Made by a program: the position numbers and the translations under genes | In this document: piece after piece, positions 53,029 through 62,628 of the stretch | Layout: every line of letters starts with the position of its first letter | Position numbering within the stretch: position 1 is the stretch's first letter | Assembly (NCBI RefSeq): GCF_000526495.1 | Contig: NZ_JAGE01000001.1 | Location: forward strand, 2,910,001-2,974,000 | Length of the DNA: 64,000 nucleotides | Direction: 5' to 3' | Source: Ruminiclostridium josui JCM 17888 | Lineage (GTDB): Bacteria > Bacillota > Clostridia > Acetivibrionales > DSM-1351 | The notes under the pieces: model-generated | Databases searched by the model: none | What the model was told of the DNA's origin: nothing | The model's input: the letters and a program-made list of their open reading frames with translations, nothing else

Positions 53029-53954
53029 ATGAAAACTGAGTTTATACATAGTACAGATACAGGTAATTTTCCTTTAATATCTGTGATTATTCCTGCATAT
53101 AATGCGGGAAAATATATTGAAAGATGTCTTAGTAGCATAACTAACCAGAGTTATCCAAAAGAAAAAATGGAAATCATTGTTGTGGATAATAATTCAACGG
53201 ATAATACGGCAAATATAATAAAATCCTTTAATGTAAGGTATGCATTTAATGAAAAAAAGGCCCATCTCCTTCAAGAAACAAGGGAATATCCATTGCCAGT
53301 GGAGAATATTTGATTTTTACAGATTCAGATTGTATTGCTGATAGTGATTTTGTTCTCAACCATGTAAAAGCTCATTTAGATTTAAAAACAAGTAATCCTA
53401 AAGTAAGAATGGTAGGCGGCGGAATAGGAGGTTATAACAAAAACTTTTGGGCGGTATGTGATGACTTCTGTTCATGGTCTACATATCATCCTAATCTGAA
53501 ACCACAAATAGATAAATACTATTTTCCGTCTGCTAATATCAGTATTCCAAGAAGCTTAGTCGAAGAAATAGGAATGTTCAATGAAGATTTGAAAACAGGA
53601 GAAGATGTCGAATTTTGCTTAAGAGTAAGCAATAAGGGATACTTGCTATATTTTGAGCCAAAAGCAAAAGTTCAGCACATTAACAGGGATACATTTAGTG
53701 AATTTATGGGACACGGAAAGTCCTGGGCAAAACCTGTGGGGGAAAAGAGTCAACTGGATAGAAACCATAAAGGGTTACTAAAAAATATACTGGTATTCAC
53801 CAAAAATTATTTTAAATCCATAAATGAAGTAATATATTATGGTTTTAAGGCCAAACGTTTCTATGTGATTTTCTTTATTCCCTTCATTATACTCTATAAA
53901 ACTTATTTTGCTTATCATCGTATATTGTTTATACTTGGATATGCTAAGAGATAG
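53029..53954 (+). pseudogene. Family 2 glycosyltransferase, split by a -1 frameshift
   Basis: Two overlapping frames together encode one GT2 enzyme of about 308 residues. The first (53029-53313) gives ISVIIPAYNAGKYIERCL and IIVVDNNSTDNT. The second continues as GPSPSRNKGISIASGEYLIF, TDSD (the DxD metal site), TGEDVEFCLRV and a C-terminal membrane segment. The switch falls at 53252-53258, a run of seven A; an eighth A would restore the frame. The run reads gA-AAA-AAG in frame, the classic -1 slippery heptamer, so a programmed shift could also produce the full protein. ATG 53029 follows AAGGAG. It could be a pseudogene, a phase-variable gene, a programmed shift or a sequencing error. Confidence 0.8.
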
Positions 53955-53987
53955 ATATCAAATATGAATAATAAGTAAAAAATAAGC

Positions 53988-54018
53988 AAATAGCTCTACA
54001 ATGTAGAGCTATTTTAAT
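53988..54018 (+). terminator. Terminator between glycosyltransferase and mtaB
   Basis: AAATAGCTCTACA (53988-54000) and TGTAGAGCTATTT (54002-54014) form a tight hairpin followed by T-rich sequence. Confidence 0.8.
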
Positions 54019-54066
54019 TTGTGTGTTAGAATATTGTTGTTAATTGCTTAAGGAGAAAACTATACT

Positions 54067-55458
54067 ATGATGGATAAAAATACAAGTACTGAATCAGTAG
54101 ATTTGACACTAAATAATGAAGAATTTTATAGAGCATATGGACGTAGAAAAACCATATCAATGTATACTCTAGGCTGTAAAGTTAATCAATACGAATCGGA
54201 AGCAGTTTCTTCAATATTTGAGCAAAACGGATATGAAGTAGTTTCTTTTGAACAGGCTTCAGATGTTTATGTAATAAATACATGTACGGTTACAAATCTA
54301 AGTGACAGAAAATCTAGACAGGCTATAAGAAGAGCAAAAAAAACAAACCCTGATTCTATAGTTATTGTTATGGGCTGTTATGCGCAGACATCCTCAGAAG
54401 AAGTCTTGAAGATTCCAGGTGTTAATATGGTTATAGGCACTAAGGACCGTAACAAGATTATAGAGTATGTAGAAAGAATTGTAGCAGGAGAATGCAGAAT
54501 AAATGCTGTGGACAATATAATGACATCAAGAGCTTTTGAGGAGCTTAAACTAAATACATATAAAGAGAGGACAAGGGCATACCTGAAAATACAGGAAGGG
54601 TGCAGCCAGTTTTGCTCTTATTGTATAATTCCTTATGCAAGGGGGCCTATACGAAGCCGAAAACCGGATGATATAATAGAAGAGGTAAAGCAGCTTGCAG
54701 ACAGTGGATTTTTGGAGATTGTATTAACAGGTATTCATCTCGCTTCATACGGCAGAGAACTAGAGGGCACTGACCTGCTTGATATTATTCAGAAAATACA
54801 CAGTATTGATGGGATTAAGAGAATAAGGTTGGGTTCTATAGAGCCTACTACAATTACAAAGAAGTTTGTTGAAGCTGCTGGTAGACTACCCAAGCTTTGT
54901 CCCCATTATCATTTGTCATTGCAAAGCGGTTGTGATAAAACTCTTGCGGAAATGAACAGAAAATATAACACTGATGAGTATAGAAAAAGTGCAGAGCTGC
55001 TTAAAGACAATATTCCTGATGTTGCTATAACTACTGATTTGATGGTAGGCTTTCCCGGTGAAACGGAAGAGGACTTTTATACGTCCCGTGATTTTGCAGA
55101 GGAAATTGGTTTTTCAAAAATTCACGTATTTAAATATTCACCAAGAAAGGGAACCCCTGCGGCGGAAATGAAAAACCAGATAAGTCCTGAAGAAAAGGAG
55201 AGAAGAAGCGAAATAATGCTGGCCCTCTCGGATGAACTTGAAAAAAAATATCTGGAAAGGTATGTTGGAAGGAATATGGAAGTTTTATACGAGCAGGAGA
55301 TGCATGGACATGAGGGATATATTGAAGGACTGACAAATAATTATATCAGAGTTATGGCAAAAGGAGATATTAGTTTAAAAGGAAAACTTGCTCAAACGCA
55401 ACTGTCAAAAGTTAATGGAGTGATATTTGAAGGAAAATTGTTGCAAAAGCCTGATTAA
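54067..55458 (+). CDS. mtaB: tRNA t6A37 methylthiotransferase MtaB
   Basis: Radical-SAM enzyme (463 residues) that adds a methylthio group to t6A at position 37 of ANN-decoding tRNAs. The UPF0004 domain (about 35-135) has the iron-sulfur cysteines in TLGCKVNQYES, NTCTVTN and VMGCYAQ. The radical-SAM cluster is GCSQFCSYCIIPYARGPIRSR (C-x3-C-x2-C), followed by a TRAM domain at the C-terminus. The TLGCKVNQYE motif separates MtaB from MiaB and RimO. AGGAG lies 11 bases before the ATG. Confidence 0.95.
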   Translation: MMDKNTSTESVDLTLNNEEFYRAYGRRKTISMYTLGCKVNQYESEAVSSIFEQNGYEVVSFEQASDVYVINTCTVTNLSDRKSRQAIRRAKKTNPDSIVIVMGCYAQTSSEEVLKIPGVNMVIGTKDRNKIIEYVERIVAGECRINAVDNIMTSRAFEELKLNTYKERTRAYLKIQEGCSQFCSYCIIPYARGPIRSRKPDDIIEEVKQLADSGFLEIVLTGIHLASYGRELEGTDLLDIIQKIHSIDGIKRIRLGSIEPTTITKKFVEAAGRLPKLCPHYHLSLQSGCDKTLAEMNRKYNTDEYRKSAELLKDNIPDVAITTDLMVGFPGETEEDFYTSRDFAEEIGFSKIHVFKYSPRKGTPAAEMKNQISPEEKERRSEIMLALSDELEKKYLERYVGRNMEVLYEQEMHGHEGYIEGLTNNYIRVMAKGDISLKGKLAQTQLSKVNGVIFEGKLLQKPD

Positions 55459-55542
55459 TGAGGTACTATATATACTATATAGCCTTATGCAAATTTAGAA
55501 AAAGATGGATGTTGACTAGAGGTAACTGGGAAGGTGATATAA

Positions 55543-55809
55543 ATGGGAATTAACGAGACTATGATGTTTAAAGTGGATAACGAAAAAGAGAATGAAGCAA
55601 AAGAAATCTTAGTTTCTGTATATCAGGCACTAAAAGAAAAAGGCTACAATCCGATAAACCAGATGGTTGGGTATATTTTGTCTGGAGATCCTACTTACAT
55701 CACAAATTATAAGAATGCCAGAAGTATTGTTCGAAGACTTGAGAGAGATGAGTTACTGGAAGAAGTCCTTAAATTTTACCTGGAAAATCATAATAATGAA
55801 CCTGAATAA
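55543..55809 (+). CDS. ireB: IreB-family regulatory phosphoprotein
   Basis: An 88-residue DUF965/UPF0297 protein. In Enterococcus, IreB is phosphorylated by the Ser/Thr kinase IreK and lowers cephalosporin resistance. The start NETMMFKVD and the core [41 protein letters not shown] are highly typical. AAGGTGAT precedes the ATG. It leads the conserved ireB-ruvX-DUF1292 series seen in many Firmicutes. Confidence 0.95.
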   Translation: MGINETMMFKVDNEKENEAKEILVSVYQALKEKGYNPINQMVGYILSGDPTYITNYKNARSIVRRLERDELLEEVLKFYLENHNNEPE

Positions 55810-55820
55810 TTGATTAAAAT

Positions 55821-55846
55821 AGGCACTCTCAAATGAGAGTGCCTGT
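55821..55846 (+). terminator. Hairpin between ireB and ruvX
   Basis: AGGCACTCTC (55821-55830) and GAGAGTGCCT (55835-55844) form a perfect 10-bp stem with a four-base loop. The T content after it is moderate, so it may be a partial terminator. Confidence 0.65.
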
Positions 55847-55873
55847 TAATTTTATCTGCTTACGGAGGCAAGA

Positions 55874-56302
55874 ATGAGAATACTTGGAATAGACTATGGA
55901 GATTCAAGAATAGGAGTAGCAATAAGTGACCCTATGGGCTGGACAGCGCAAGGGTTGGAGATGATTAAGATTAAGGATAGTTTGAAAAAGGCTGTCTTTC
56001 GTTTATCAGAAATAATAAAGGAATATGATGTCACAGACATAGTTATAGGGTATCCTATCAATATGAATGGTACTAAAGGGCCAAGAACGGAAAGAACAGA
56101 AGAATTTATAAAAAAGATTTCTGATTTGGGTCAGTTTAATATAATAAAATGGGATGAAAGACTTACTACAGTGTCAGCACACAGAACTATGAATGAACTG
56201 GGGATAAAAGCTTCAAAGAAAAAGGGCATTGTGGATACAATGTCAGCGGTGCTAATTCTCCAAGGTTATCTTGATAGAATGGCAGGTAATAAAAAAAGTT
56301 GA
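55874..56302 (+). CDS. ruvX: RuvX/YqgF-type RNase H-fold nuclease
   Basis: A 142-residue protein, described as a putative Holliday junction resolvase and, in some bacteria, as a pre-16S rRNA 5' end nuclease. The RNase H-fold acidic residues are visible in RILGIDYGDSRIGVAISDP, in the WDERLTTVSA segment and in the late GIVDTMSAVLILQGYL. GGAGG precedes the ATG. Standard position after ireB. Confidence 0.93.
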   Translation: MRILGIDYGDSRIGVAISDPMGWTAQGLEMIKIKDSLKKAVFRLSEIIKEYDVTDIVIGYPINMNGTKGPRTERTEEFIKKISDLGQFNIIKWDERLTTVSAHRTMNELGIKASKKKGIVDTMSAVLILQGYLDRMAGNKKS

Positions 56303-56401
56303 TATTGGAAATCATCTACATGTGTGTTATTATAAACTTAATGCATTCAGATTCCTGATGCATTCTAGGGCATTCAAAGACTATACTAGGAGGAAGTATA
56401 T

Positions 56402-56689
56402 ATGAACGATGAAGAAAGAGATGATATTGTAGTACTGTTAGGAGAGGATGGAGAGGAAGTTGAATTTGAACATCTCGACACTATAGAAATGGACGGTAAC
56501 GAGTATGTTGTTTTACTCCCCCTTGATGAGCAGGAAAACGAAGAAGTTGATGAAGTAGTTATTCTGAAAATTGAACACAATGAAGATGACGAAGACTCGT
56601 TTATTACTGTTGATGACGAAGAAGAACTTAACAGAGTATTTGAAGAATTCAAAACCAGAATGGAAGACGAATACGATTTTGATGAGTAG
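56402..56689 (+). CDS. DUF1292 family acidic protein (YrzB-like)
   Basis: A 95-residue, strongly acidic protein (long runs of D and E) of the DUF1292 family, with the central EYVVLLPLDEQENEEVDEVVILKIE typical of YrzB-like proteins. Function is unknown; its conserved neighbourhood with ireB and ruvX supports the call. AGGAGG precedes the ATG and a terminator follows. Confidence 0.9.
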   Translation: MNDEERDDIVVLLGEDGEEVEFEHLDTIEMDGNEYVVLLPLDEQENEEVDEVVILKIEHNEDDEDSFITVDDEEELNRVFEEFKTRMEDEYDFDE

Positions 56690-56732
56690 TCAAATTCAGA
56701 TTAAACGAATAGATAAACACACAAAAAATAAG

Positions 56733-56768
56733 TTGGATTGTAGCTTTTGAGGCTACAGTCCAATTTTT
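56733..56768 (+). terminator. Terminator of the ireB-ruvX-DUF1292 unit
   Basis: TTGGATTGTAGC (56733-56744) pairs with GCTACAGTCCAA (56752-56763) with one mismatch, followed by a T run. Confidence 0.8.
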
Positions 56769-56906
56769 ATTTTGTGAAGCAATAAATAATTAAAAATTTT
56801 TAAAATAGTATTCCATATCATAATAGAATAATGTAAAATATATTTATGTAAACTTCATAAAAATTGTGCACATTTACTAAACTCTAAAGATGTAAAGGAG
56901 ACCTAT

Positions 56907-58937
56907 ATGAATATCAGAAAAAAGCTTACTATCTTTATGGCAGGTTTAGCAATATTCTCCATCGGAGTGACTCAAACAGCGTCATTTATTAAATCCAATG
57001 ACATTATTATATCCCAAACAAATACAATGGCAAAGGATTTAAGTTCATCGTATGCAGAAAATATTTCTAATCGTATTGATTCGGAAAAATCAGTAGTAAG
57101 TATGCTTTCAACTCAAACAAGCATTATTGAATTACTTGAACACTATCAGCCAGGTCAGAAAACATTACCAAACCCGGAGCTAAATAATTATTGTATTGGA
57201 CTGTTAAAAAATGTAGCAGAAAATGACCCTAATATAGAACATGCTTATATTGTTAACACTGAAAATATAATAATTGCAGATACACATAATGAAACACTGG
57301 GGAGTAATATATCTGACCGTCCATATTCAACACAAACCTTATCAGAAGGTAAACCAGTAATAAGTGATGTAATGACGTCTAAAGCAACTAGCAAAAACGT
57401 TTCTGCATTTACATATCCTGTAAGGAATGCTGCTGGAACTTTGCTGGGATATGTAGCTGCAACGGTTTATATGGATTCCTTTAGTAGTTTCTTAGAGGAT
57501 AAGAAGATTCTTGGAACAAAATCAAGCTATACCTTTCTAGTGGATAAGACGGGTAATATCTTATTCCATCCAGACAGGGTTAAAATCGGAAAAGCCATAG
57601 ATATACCTCAAATAAAAGAAATAATTAAAAATCCTGGAAACAAAATATCAGATGTTCTTAGTTATGAATATGAAGGACAAAAACAAATAGCAGCCTATAA
57701 AATTATAAATAAAACAGGATGGTTGCTTGTTTTAACAGGAACAGTTAATGAGGTTACTGCACCTGTAAAAACTATGCAAGTTTTTATTGTGTATTTAAGT
57801 TTGATAATGTACTTAGTTGCTTCCGTGATTGGATTTTTAATAGCAATGCGTATATCAAAACCTTTAGAAAAAGTAGCACAGATTATTATAAAAACATCCA
57901 AGTTAGATTTAGAATATCAAACCTCATTTGAAAAATATCTGCGGGGTAAAGATGAAATAGGGACCATTGCCAGAGCTATAAGAGATATGCGACAGGTTCT
58001 GCGTGGTATTGCAGGTAAGCTGATTGAAGTATCAGAAAAGATAAATGATAATGCACAGCAGGTAAGTACTCTTGCAAATGATGTAAAAATGAACTCACAG
58101 GATAATTCCGCCACTACACAGGAGTTGTCAGCGGGAGCTGAAGAGTCTGCTGCTTCCACAGAGGAAATTTTAGCATCAATTAATGAAGTTGAAAATAATG
58201 TGAACACCATTGCACAAAGAACCAAAAAGGGTGCCGATGTGTGCAATCAGATTACTGAAAGAGCTTTGAAACTCAAGGAAGACGCTCTTATATCCAGTGA
58301 TAATGCAAAATCTATATATGAAGACGTAAAACACAAAATAGAGAAATCTATTGAGCAATCCAAGAGTATACAGCAAATAAACCTATTGGCAGATACTATT
58401 CTGCAAATCACTGAACAGACAAACCTCCTGGCACTTAATGCGGCCATAGAGGCAGCTAGAGCTGGTGAATCCGGAAGAGGATTTGCAGTGGTTGCAGAAG
58501 AAATAAGAAAACTTGCAGAACAATCATCACAAACAGTTGGAAGCATCCAGAATATGGTTGAAGAAGTCAATCAGGCAGTTAAAAGTATGAATGAAAGCTC
58601 AATCTCTATACTGTCCTTTGTAGACCAGGATGTATTAGCAGACTATAATAAATTAATAGGTATCAGTGAACAATACAATGATGATTCAAACCTGGTTAAT
58701 GGAATAATGTCTGACTTTATTCAGACTTCAGAAGAACTTAATAGTACAATAACAAGTGTATCAACTGCAATTAATGAAGTGGCACATACAGTTGTTGAAA
58801 GTGCTAGAGGTATTGAAAATATTGCCATAAAGACATCATCCATTGTTATAAAAACAGAAGAGGTTGATGAAAAAGCGGCAGAAAATCTTGACAGTGCCAA
58901 AGAACTTTATGACATTGTAACTAAGTTTAAGCTGTAA
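56907..58937 (+). CDS. Methyl-accepting chemotaxis protein with dCache-type sensor
   Basis: A 676-residue chemoreceptor. Membrane helix 1 (about 8-28) is followed by a large extracellular sensor (about 30-285, double-Cache-like; [17 protein letters not shown] and [16 protein letters not shown]), helix 2 (about 290-315), HAMP and the signalling domain. The hairpin tip [38 protein letters not shown] (about 505-542) is conserved. AAGGAG precedes the ATG. PYST and FHPD motifs suggest a small-molecule (amino acid or organic acid) ligand, but this is a family-level guess. Two terminators follow. Confidence 0.94.
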   Translation: MNIRKKLTIFMAGLAIFSIGVTQTASFIKSNDIIISQTNTMAKDLSSSYAENISNRIDSEKSVVSMLSTQTSIIELLEHYQPGQKTLPNPELNNYCIGLLKNVAENDPNIEHAYIVNTENIIIADTHNETLGSNISDRPYSTQTLSEGKPVISDVMTSKATSKNVSAFTYPVRNAAGTLLGYVAATVYMDSFSSFLEDKKILGTKSSYTFLVDKTGNILFHPDRVKIGKAIDIPQIKEIIKNPGNKISDVLSYEYEGQKQIAAYKIINKTGWLLVLTGTVNEVTAPVKTMQVFIVYLSLIMYLVASVIGFLIAMRISKPLEKVAQIIIKTSKLDLEYQTSFEKYLRGKDEIGTIARAIRDMRQVLRGIAGKLIEVSEKINDNAQQVSTLANDVKMNSQDNSATTQELSAGAEESAASTEEILASINEVENNVNTIAQRTKKGADVCNQITERALKLKEDALISSDNAKSIYEDVKHKIEKSIEQSKSIQQINLLADTILQITEQTNLLALNAAIEAARAGESGRGFAVVAEEIRKLAEQSSQTVGSIQNMVEEVNQAVKSMNESSISILSFVDQDVLADYNKLIGISEQYNDDSNLVNGIMSDFIQTSEELNSTITSVSTAINEVAHTVVESARGIENIAIKTSSIVIKTEEVDEKAAENLDSAKELYDIVTKFKL

Positions 58938-58952
58938 CAATTTAAATATTGA

Positions 58953-58990
58953 AAACCCACTCTGCTTTAAGAGAATGGCAGGGTGGGTTT
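58953..58990 (+). terminator. First terminator after the chemoreceptor
   Basis: AAACCCAC (58953-58960) pairs with GTGGGTTT (58983-58990), and an inner CTGC/GCAG pairing extends the stem. Confidence 0.75.
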
Positions 58991-59005
58991 ATTATTATAA
59001 AGAAT

Positions 59006-59046
59006 TAAAAGCAGAATTCAAACATTGAATTCTGCTTTTATATTGA
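59006..59046 (+). terminator. Second terminator after the chemoreceptor
   Basis: TAAAAGCAGAATTCAA (59006-59021) pairs perfectly with TTGAATTCTGCTTTTA (59025-59040) around a three-base loop. The 16-bp symmetry makes it work in both directions. The rest of 59047-59173 shows no gene. Confidence 0.75.
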
Positions 59047-59173
59047 CAAATAATATCAAAAGTTATATTATTAAATTTAGTGATTTTAATAAAACGATTA
59101 AAATCTACCCAATTATACTATATCATAAAAGCCAATGATTGTCAAGGGGATTTTTAATAAAAGGAGGAATTTT

Positions 59174-59644
59174 ATGAAAGATTTCTTACAAATCAAAAAT
59201 CTGTTTTCTGATAACGAGTCTGAAATTAATCAAATTGAAAAATGTAATGAGTTTTCGTCAAAATTTGGTTTAGTTCTTACAAATGAGCAAATCAGAATTC
59301 TTTTAGAAGAAAGATATACTACACTAAAAAAATATGGCCGTGTAGAACTGGGTAAGGGAATTTTAGAAAAACTGATTTTTGAGTTTTCTGATTCGCCGTT
59401 TATCTGGCAGGAAAACTACATGGATACTTTATCAGAACTACAGGATATTTTTTATTATTTTAAAAATGAATCTCTAGATGAATTTACAGATGATGAACTG
59501 ATACGCTATATGCGCAAGAGTTTTGATAATGAGTGTCAAGGTTCACTTGAATACTTGCGGGAAACCAGCTTGGAAGATGTATGCAGAAGTATAAGATACG
59601 GGCGGGAGGCGTATAAGTATTTTGATTCTTACGATGATGAGTAA
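59174..59644 (+). CDS. DUF6323-like protein
   Basis: A 156-residue acidic soluble protein. The segments FGLVLTNEQIRILLEERYTTLKKYGRVELGKGILEKLI, SDSPFIWQENYMDTLSELQDIFYYFKNES and NECQGSLEYLRETS match what I remember of DUF6323, a family paired with DUF6179. ATG 59174 follows AAAAGGAGG by 6 bases; the upstream frame from 59135 is not supported. The next gene begins 27 bases after its stop, one operon. Function is unknown. Confidence 0.75.
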   Translation: MKDFLQIKNLFSDNESEINQIEKCNEFSSKFGLVLTNEQIRILLEERYTTLKKYGRVELGKGILEKLIFEFSDSPFIWQENYMDTLSELQDIFYYFKNESLDEFTDDELIRYMRKSFDNECQGSLEYLRETSLEDVCRSIRYGREAYKYFDSYDDE

Positions 59645-59671
59645 CAGATGTATGAAGGAGGAGAACCTATT

Positions 59672-60952
59672 ATGGATACATTACGGAGATATGAGCATAT
59701 TCAAACTGTAAGAAACGAGTACTTCTTGTCTCTTTTACAGGGTGCAGCAAAAGAGGGCATCATCAGCTCTGAGCAGGTAAAGAAAATACAAGTGGGGCTG
59801 CTAGGTCTCCTTTCCAGACAAATAGAAAAATACACTTTAGGAGAGAGTAGTTCTGTAACAGAGGAAAAAGCTGAAAATTTACTTAAATCAATTTGCTTCT
59901 CTATAAGTGTAGCATTAAAGCAGCAGGGCAATATTATTTCTGCCTCAGAATTACTTAAACATGAAAGAGTTGAAGAACTGTTCAATAAAGGAAACGAGCT
60001 GATAAGACAATATTTTGAGGATTCAAAAAGACTTTGGTTTGAAATAAAAACAGATGGCTTTAGAACCGGTAATATAGCCTACAATTCTACTATTAATGAA
60101 GGATTGAAGGAATTCTTTAACTTTTATGATTACAAATTTTCTGCACATGAAACGAACGGCAGTATAGATTATCCTCTTTCCTACGATGAAATGGATTTAA
60201 AAGGAATAGAATATATCCATGAATACTTAACACATCTTACTATGGAAAATGCTTTCTGTTTGCACTATGATTCACATAGCATTGAGTGTCTTCTGAGGGG
60301 GTATAGCAAGTATTTCAGAGAAGATCTGCTAAATATATTTGAGTTAATTCTTACGAATTTACTTGGTAGAAGTATGCTGGGATATACCCTTGACAGACTG
60401 GATATAAGTGAGGAAGATAGGGCTTGGCTGTTAGTACAACTTAATAAAGTCGATGACACGGTACTTGTACAAAAAATGGAGCGGGCTTTTTATGAAGTAT
60501 TATCCTTTATGAAAGTTGAATCACAGGCTACTATTGATTATTTTAAACTAACTTTAAAAAATATTATCTCAAGAGTTAAACATAATATAAATCTGAGGAA
60601 GCTGGAAAAAGTGTTTGTAACTTTAAAAGAAGGGGAAGATGAAAACTTAATTTCGGGATATATTGATGGTAATAAAATGGAAGACGAAGCTTTAAGAGTA
60701 TTAATTGATGAAATGAAGGACTGCAGGTTTTTGGAGGATAAAATTGCAATGGTTATGCAGAGTATAAAAAGCCTGGAGGATTTATCTGAAGTTCTTAATG
60801 AATGTTTCTTTGAAGGGGAGTACGAAAGTGTGTTTAAACTCCTTGATAAACGAGAAATACAAGAACTGAAAAAGAGGATTGTCGAAAATAAGAATGATCC
60901 TTCCTCCTTTTATGAGTGGGAATGTGCATTGCTTGAGTTTGCAGCAGACTAA
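59672..60952 (+). CDS. DUF6179-like protein
   Basis: A 426-residue soluble, mainly helical protein. The N-terminal segment (EYFLSLLQGAAKEGIISSEQVKKIQVGLLGLLSRQIEKYTLGESSSV) and the CRFLEDKIAMVMQSIKSLEDLSEVL stretch near the end match what I remember of DUF6179. The ATG at 59672 is preceded by GAAGGAGGAG; a frame from 59648 would start before that site. It is the second gene of the pair. No membrane segments or catalytic motif were recognised; function unknown. Confidence 0.75.
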   Translation: MDTLRRYEHIQTVRNEYFLSLLQGAAKEGIISSEQVKKIQVGLLGLLSRQIEKYTLGESSSVTEEKAENLLKSICFSISVALKQQGNIISASELLKHERVEELFNKGNELIRQYFEDSKRLWFEIKTDGFRTGNIAYNSTINEGLKEFFNFYDYKFSAHETNGSIDYPLSYDEMDLKGIEYIHEYLTHLTMENAFCLHYDSHSIECLLRGYSKYFREDLLNIFELILTNLLGRSMLGYTLDRLDISEEDRAWLLVQLNKVDDTVLVQKMERAFYEVLSFMKVESQATIDYFKLTLKNIISRVKHNINLRKLEKVFVTLKEGEDENLISGYIDGNKMEDEALRVLIDEMKDCRFLEDKIAMVMQSIKSLEDLSEVLNECFFEGEYESVFKLLDKREIQELKKRIVENKNDPSSFYEWECALLEFAAD

Positions 60953-61059
60953 CAAGAGGTTATTCACTTTTATCCATATGACGTGATATTATAAATACTT
61001 AACCCATATAATAATATGTATATAGTTGCATGTTGAATAATTATTAGGAGGATAATTAA

Positions 61060-62511
61060 TTGAGATTATTTGAAATAGTACTTATTATTATTAACTTTTT
61101 CATACTAGGATGGCTATTATTTAGTAAAAAGAATAACAAGAAAATATTTTATATTTTATTTGGAATTTCACTTGTAATAACACTTATCCAAATAATTATA
61201 GAAGGTTACAGAATACAAATGGTGCCGACATACATCTGTATTCCACTAAATGTACTGATTTTCTTTCGTAAAGGTAAAAAGCCCGGAAAAATATGGTAAA
61301 TTGTTCTTGCTTCAATTTTTTCATTTCTATACCTTGTAATAGCTGCTGCATTTCCAGTACTATTTCCCGTTTTTTCTCTCGAAAAACCAACCGGGCCATA
61401 CCAAGTAGGCACAGTTACATATGATTGGACTGATGAAAACCGTTTGGAAGAGGCAACGAAGGAACCTAATGATAAAAGAGAGTTGATGGTGCAGGTATGG
61501 TATCCTTCTGAAAAAACTGATAACTTGAAGAAAGCACCATATATAAAAAATGTCCCGGAGGTAACGAAAGGACTTGAGGAGTCAGATGGTATACCTTCCG
61601 TATTGTTTAGCCACTTAAAGTATGTGAAAAGTAACTCTTGGTTAAATACTAAGATATCCGCAAAACAACAGAAATATCCACTTCTGATTTTTTCACATGG
61701 ATTTGGGAATTTTAGAAATATAAACACATTTGAAGTAGAAGAATTAGCAAGTCAGGGTTATATTGTTGTTGGAATTGACCATACTTACGATGCAGCGGCT
61801 ACAGTGTTTTCGGACGGGAGGGTTGCTTTATATAACAGTGATAATAAAAAAATGATCTCTGAAGACTTTGAAAAAATGGATAGTCATAATAAAATATGGG
61901 TAGAAGATGTACAGTTTGTACTTGATAAAATTGAAGAGATAAATAAAAAGGATCCACTTAATTATTTTACAGGAAGAATAGATTTAGATAAAATAGGAAT
62001 ATTCGGGCACTCCTATGGAGGTGCAACTGCAGGACAAATTATTATGCAGGATTCAAGAATTAAAGCGGGCATAAACATGGATGGTGCTTTTATGGGAGCT
62101 CCTATTCCACAAAAAGGGCTAGGAAAGCCATTTTTGGTGATGGATTCTGAAGATACTTTGAACTCATACAAAGGTAAAGATGATATATTTATCAAAAATG
62201 GAATATCTGGTGATTTGTTAAAAAAATACAAAGACTTTTTTGCAAAAATGTACATTAAAAGAAATAATGCTATTTCAAACGGAGGGTATTCTCTTTTAAT
62301 AAATAATACGCAACATATTAGTTATACCGATTTAAGCCTTTTTACTCCATTATTATCTATTGGCTATAATCCACATGATGTACATAAAATAATAAATGAC
62401 TTTACTTTAACTTTTTTTAACAAATATTTATTGGGAGATTCGTCTGCTTCTCTTGAAAATACCGCAAATAATTATAAAAATATAGAGTTCACACAGACAA
62501 AAAATGATTAA
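61060..62511 (+). pseudogene. Membrane-anchored alpha/beta hydrolase (PAF-acetylhydrolase-like), interrupted by an in-frame stop
   Basis: One reading frame of about 483 codons broken by TAA at 61297-61299. Before it are 79 codons with two or three membrane helices (MRLFEIVLIIINFFILGWLL). After it the same frame stays open and resumes with a further helix (IVLASIFSFLYLVIAAAFPV) and the typical entry EKPTGPYQVGTVTYDWTDE. Next come RELMVQVWYPSE, the oxyanion-type LLIFSHGFGNFRN, the nucleophile GHSYGGATAG and late D and H residues. There is no good ribosome-binding site after the stop. One base change (for example AAA to TAA) would explain it. The 61444-62511 part alone could still fold as the hydrolase domain if reinitiated. 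Confidence 0.78.
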
Positions 62512-62628
62512 TATTGAAAAGACTTAATCCATTAATTAATAAAAAATTAATACATTCTCTTCAGGAATAATATATAATAGATGTTGTTTTGCAATTTTAT
62601 ATTGATAAAATGGAAAGAGTGTTTATTA

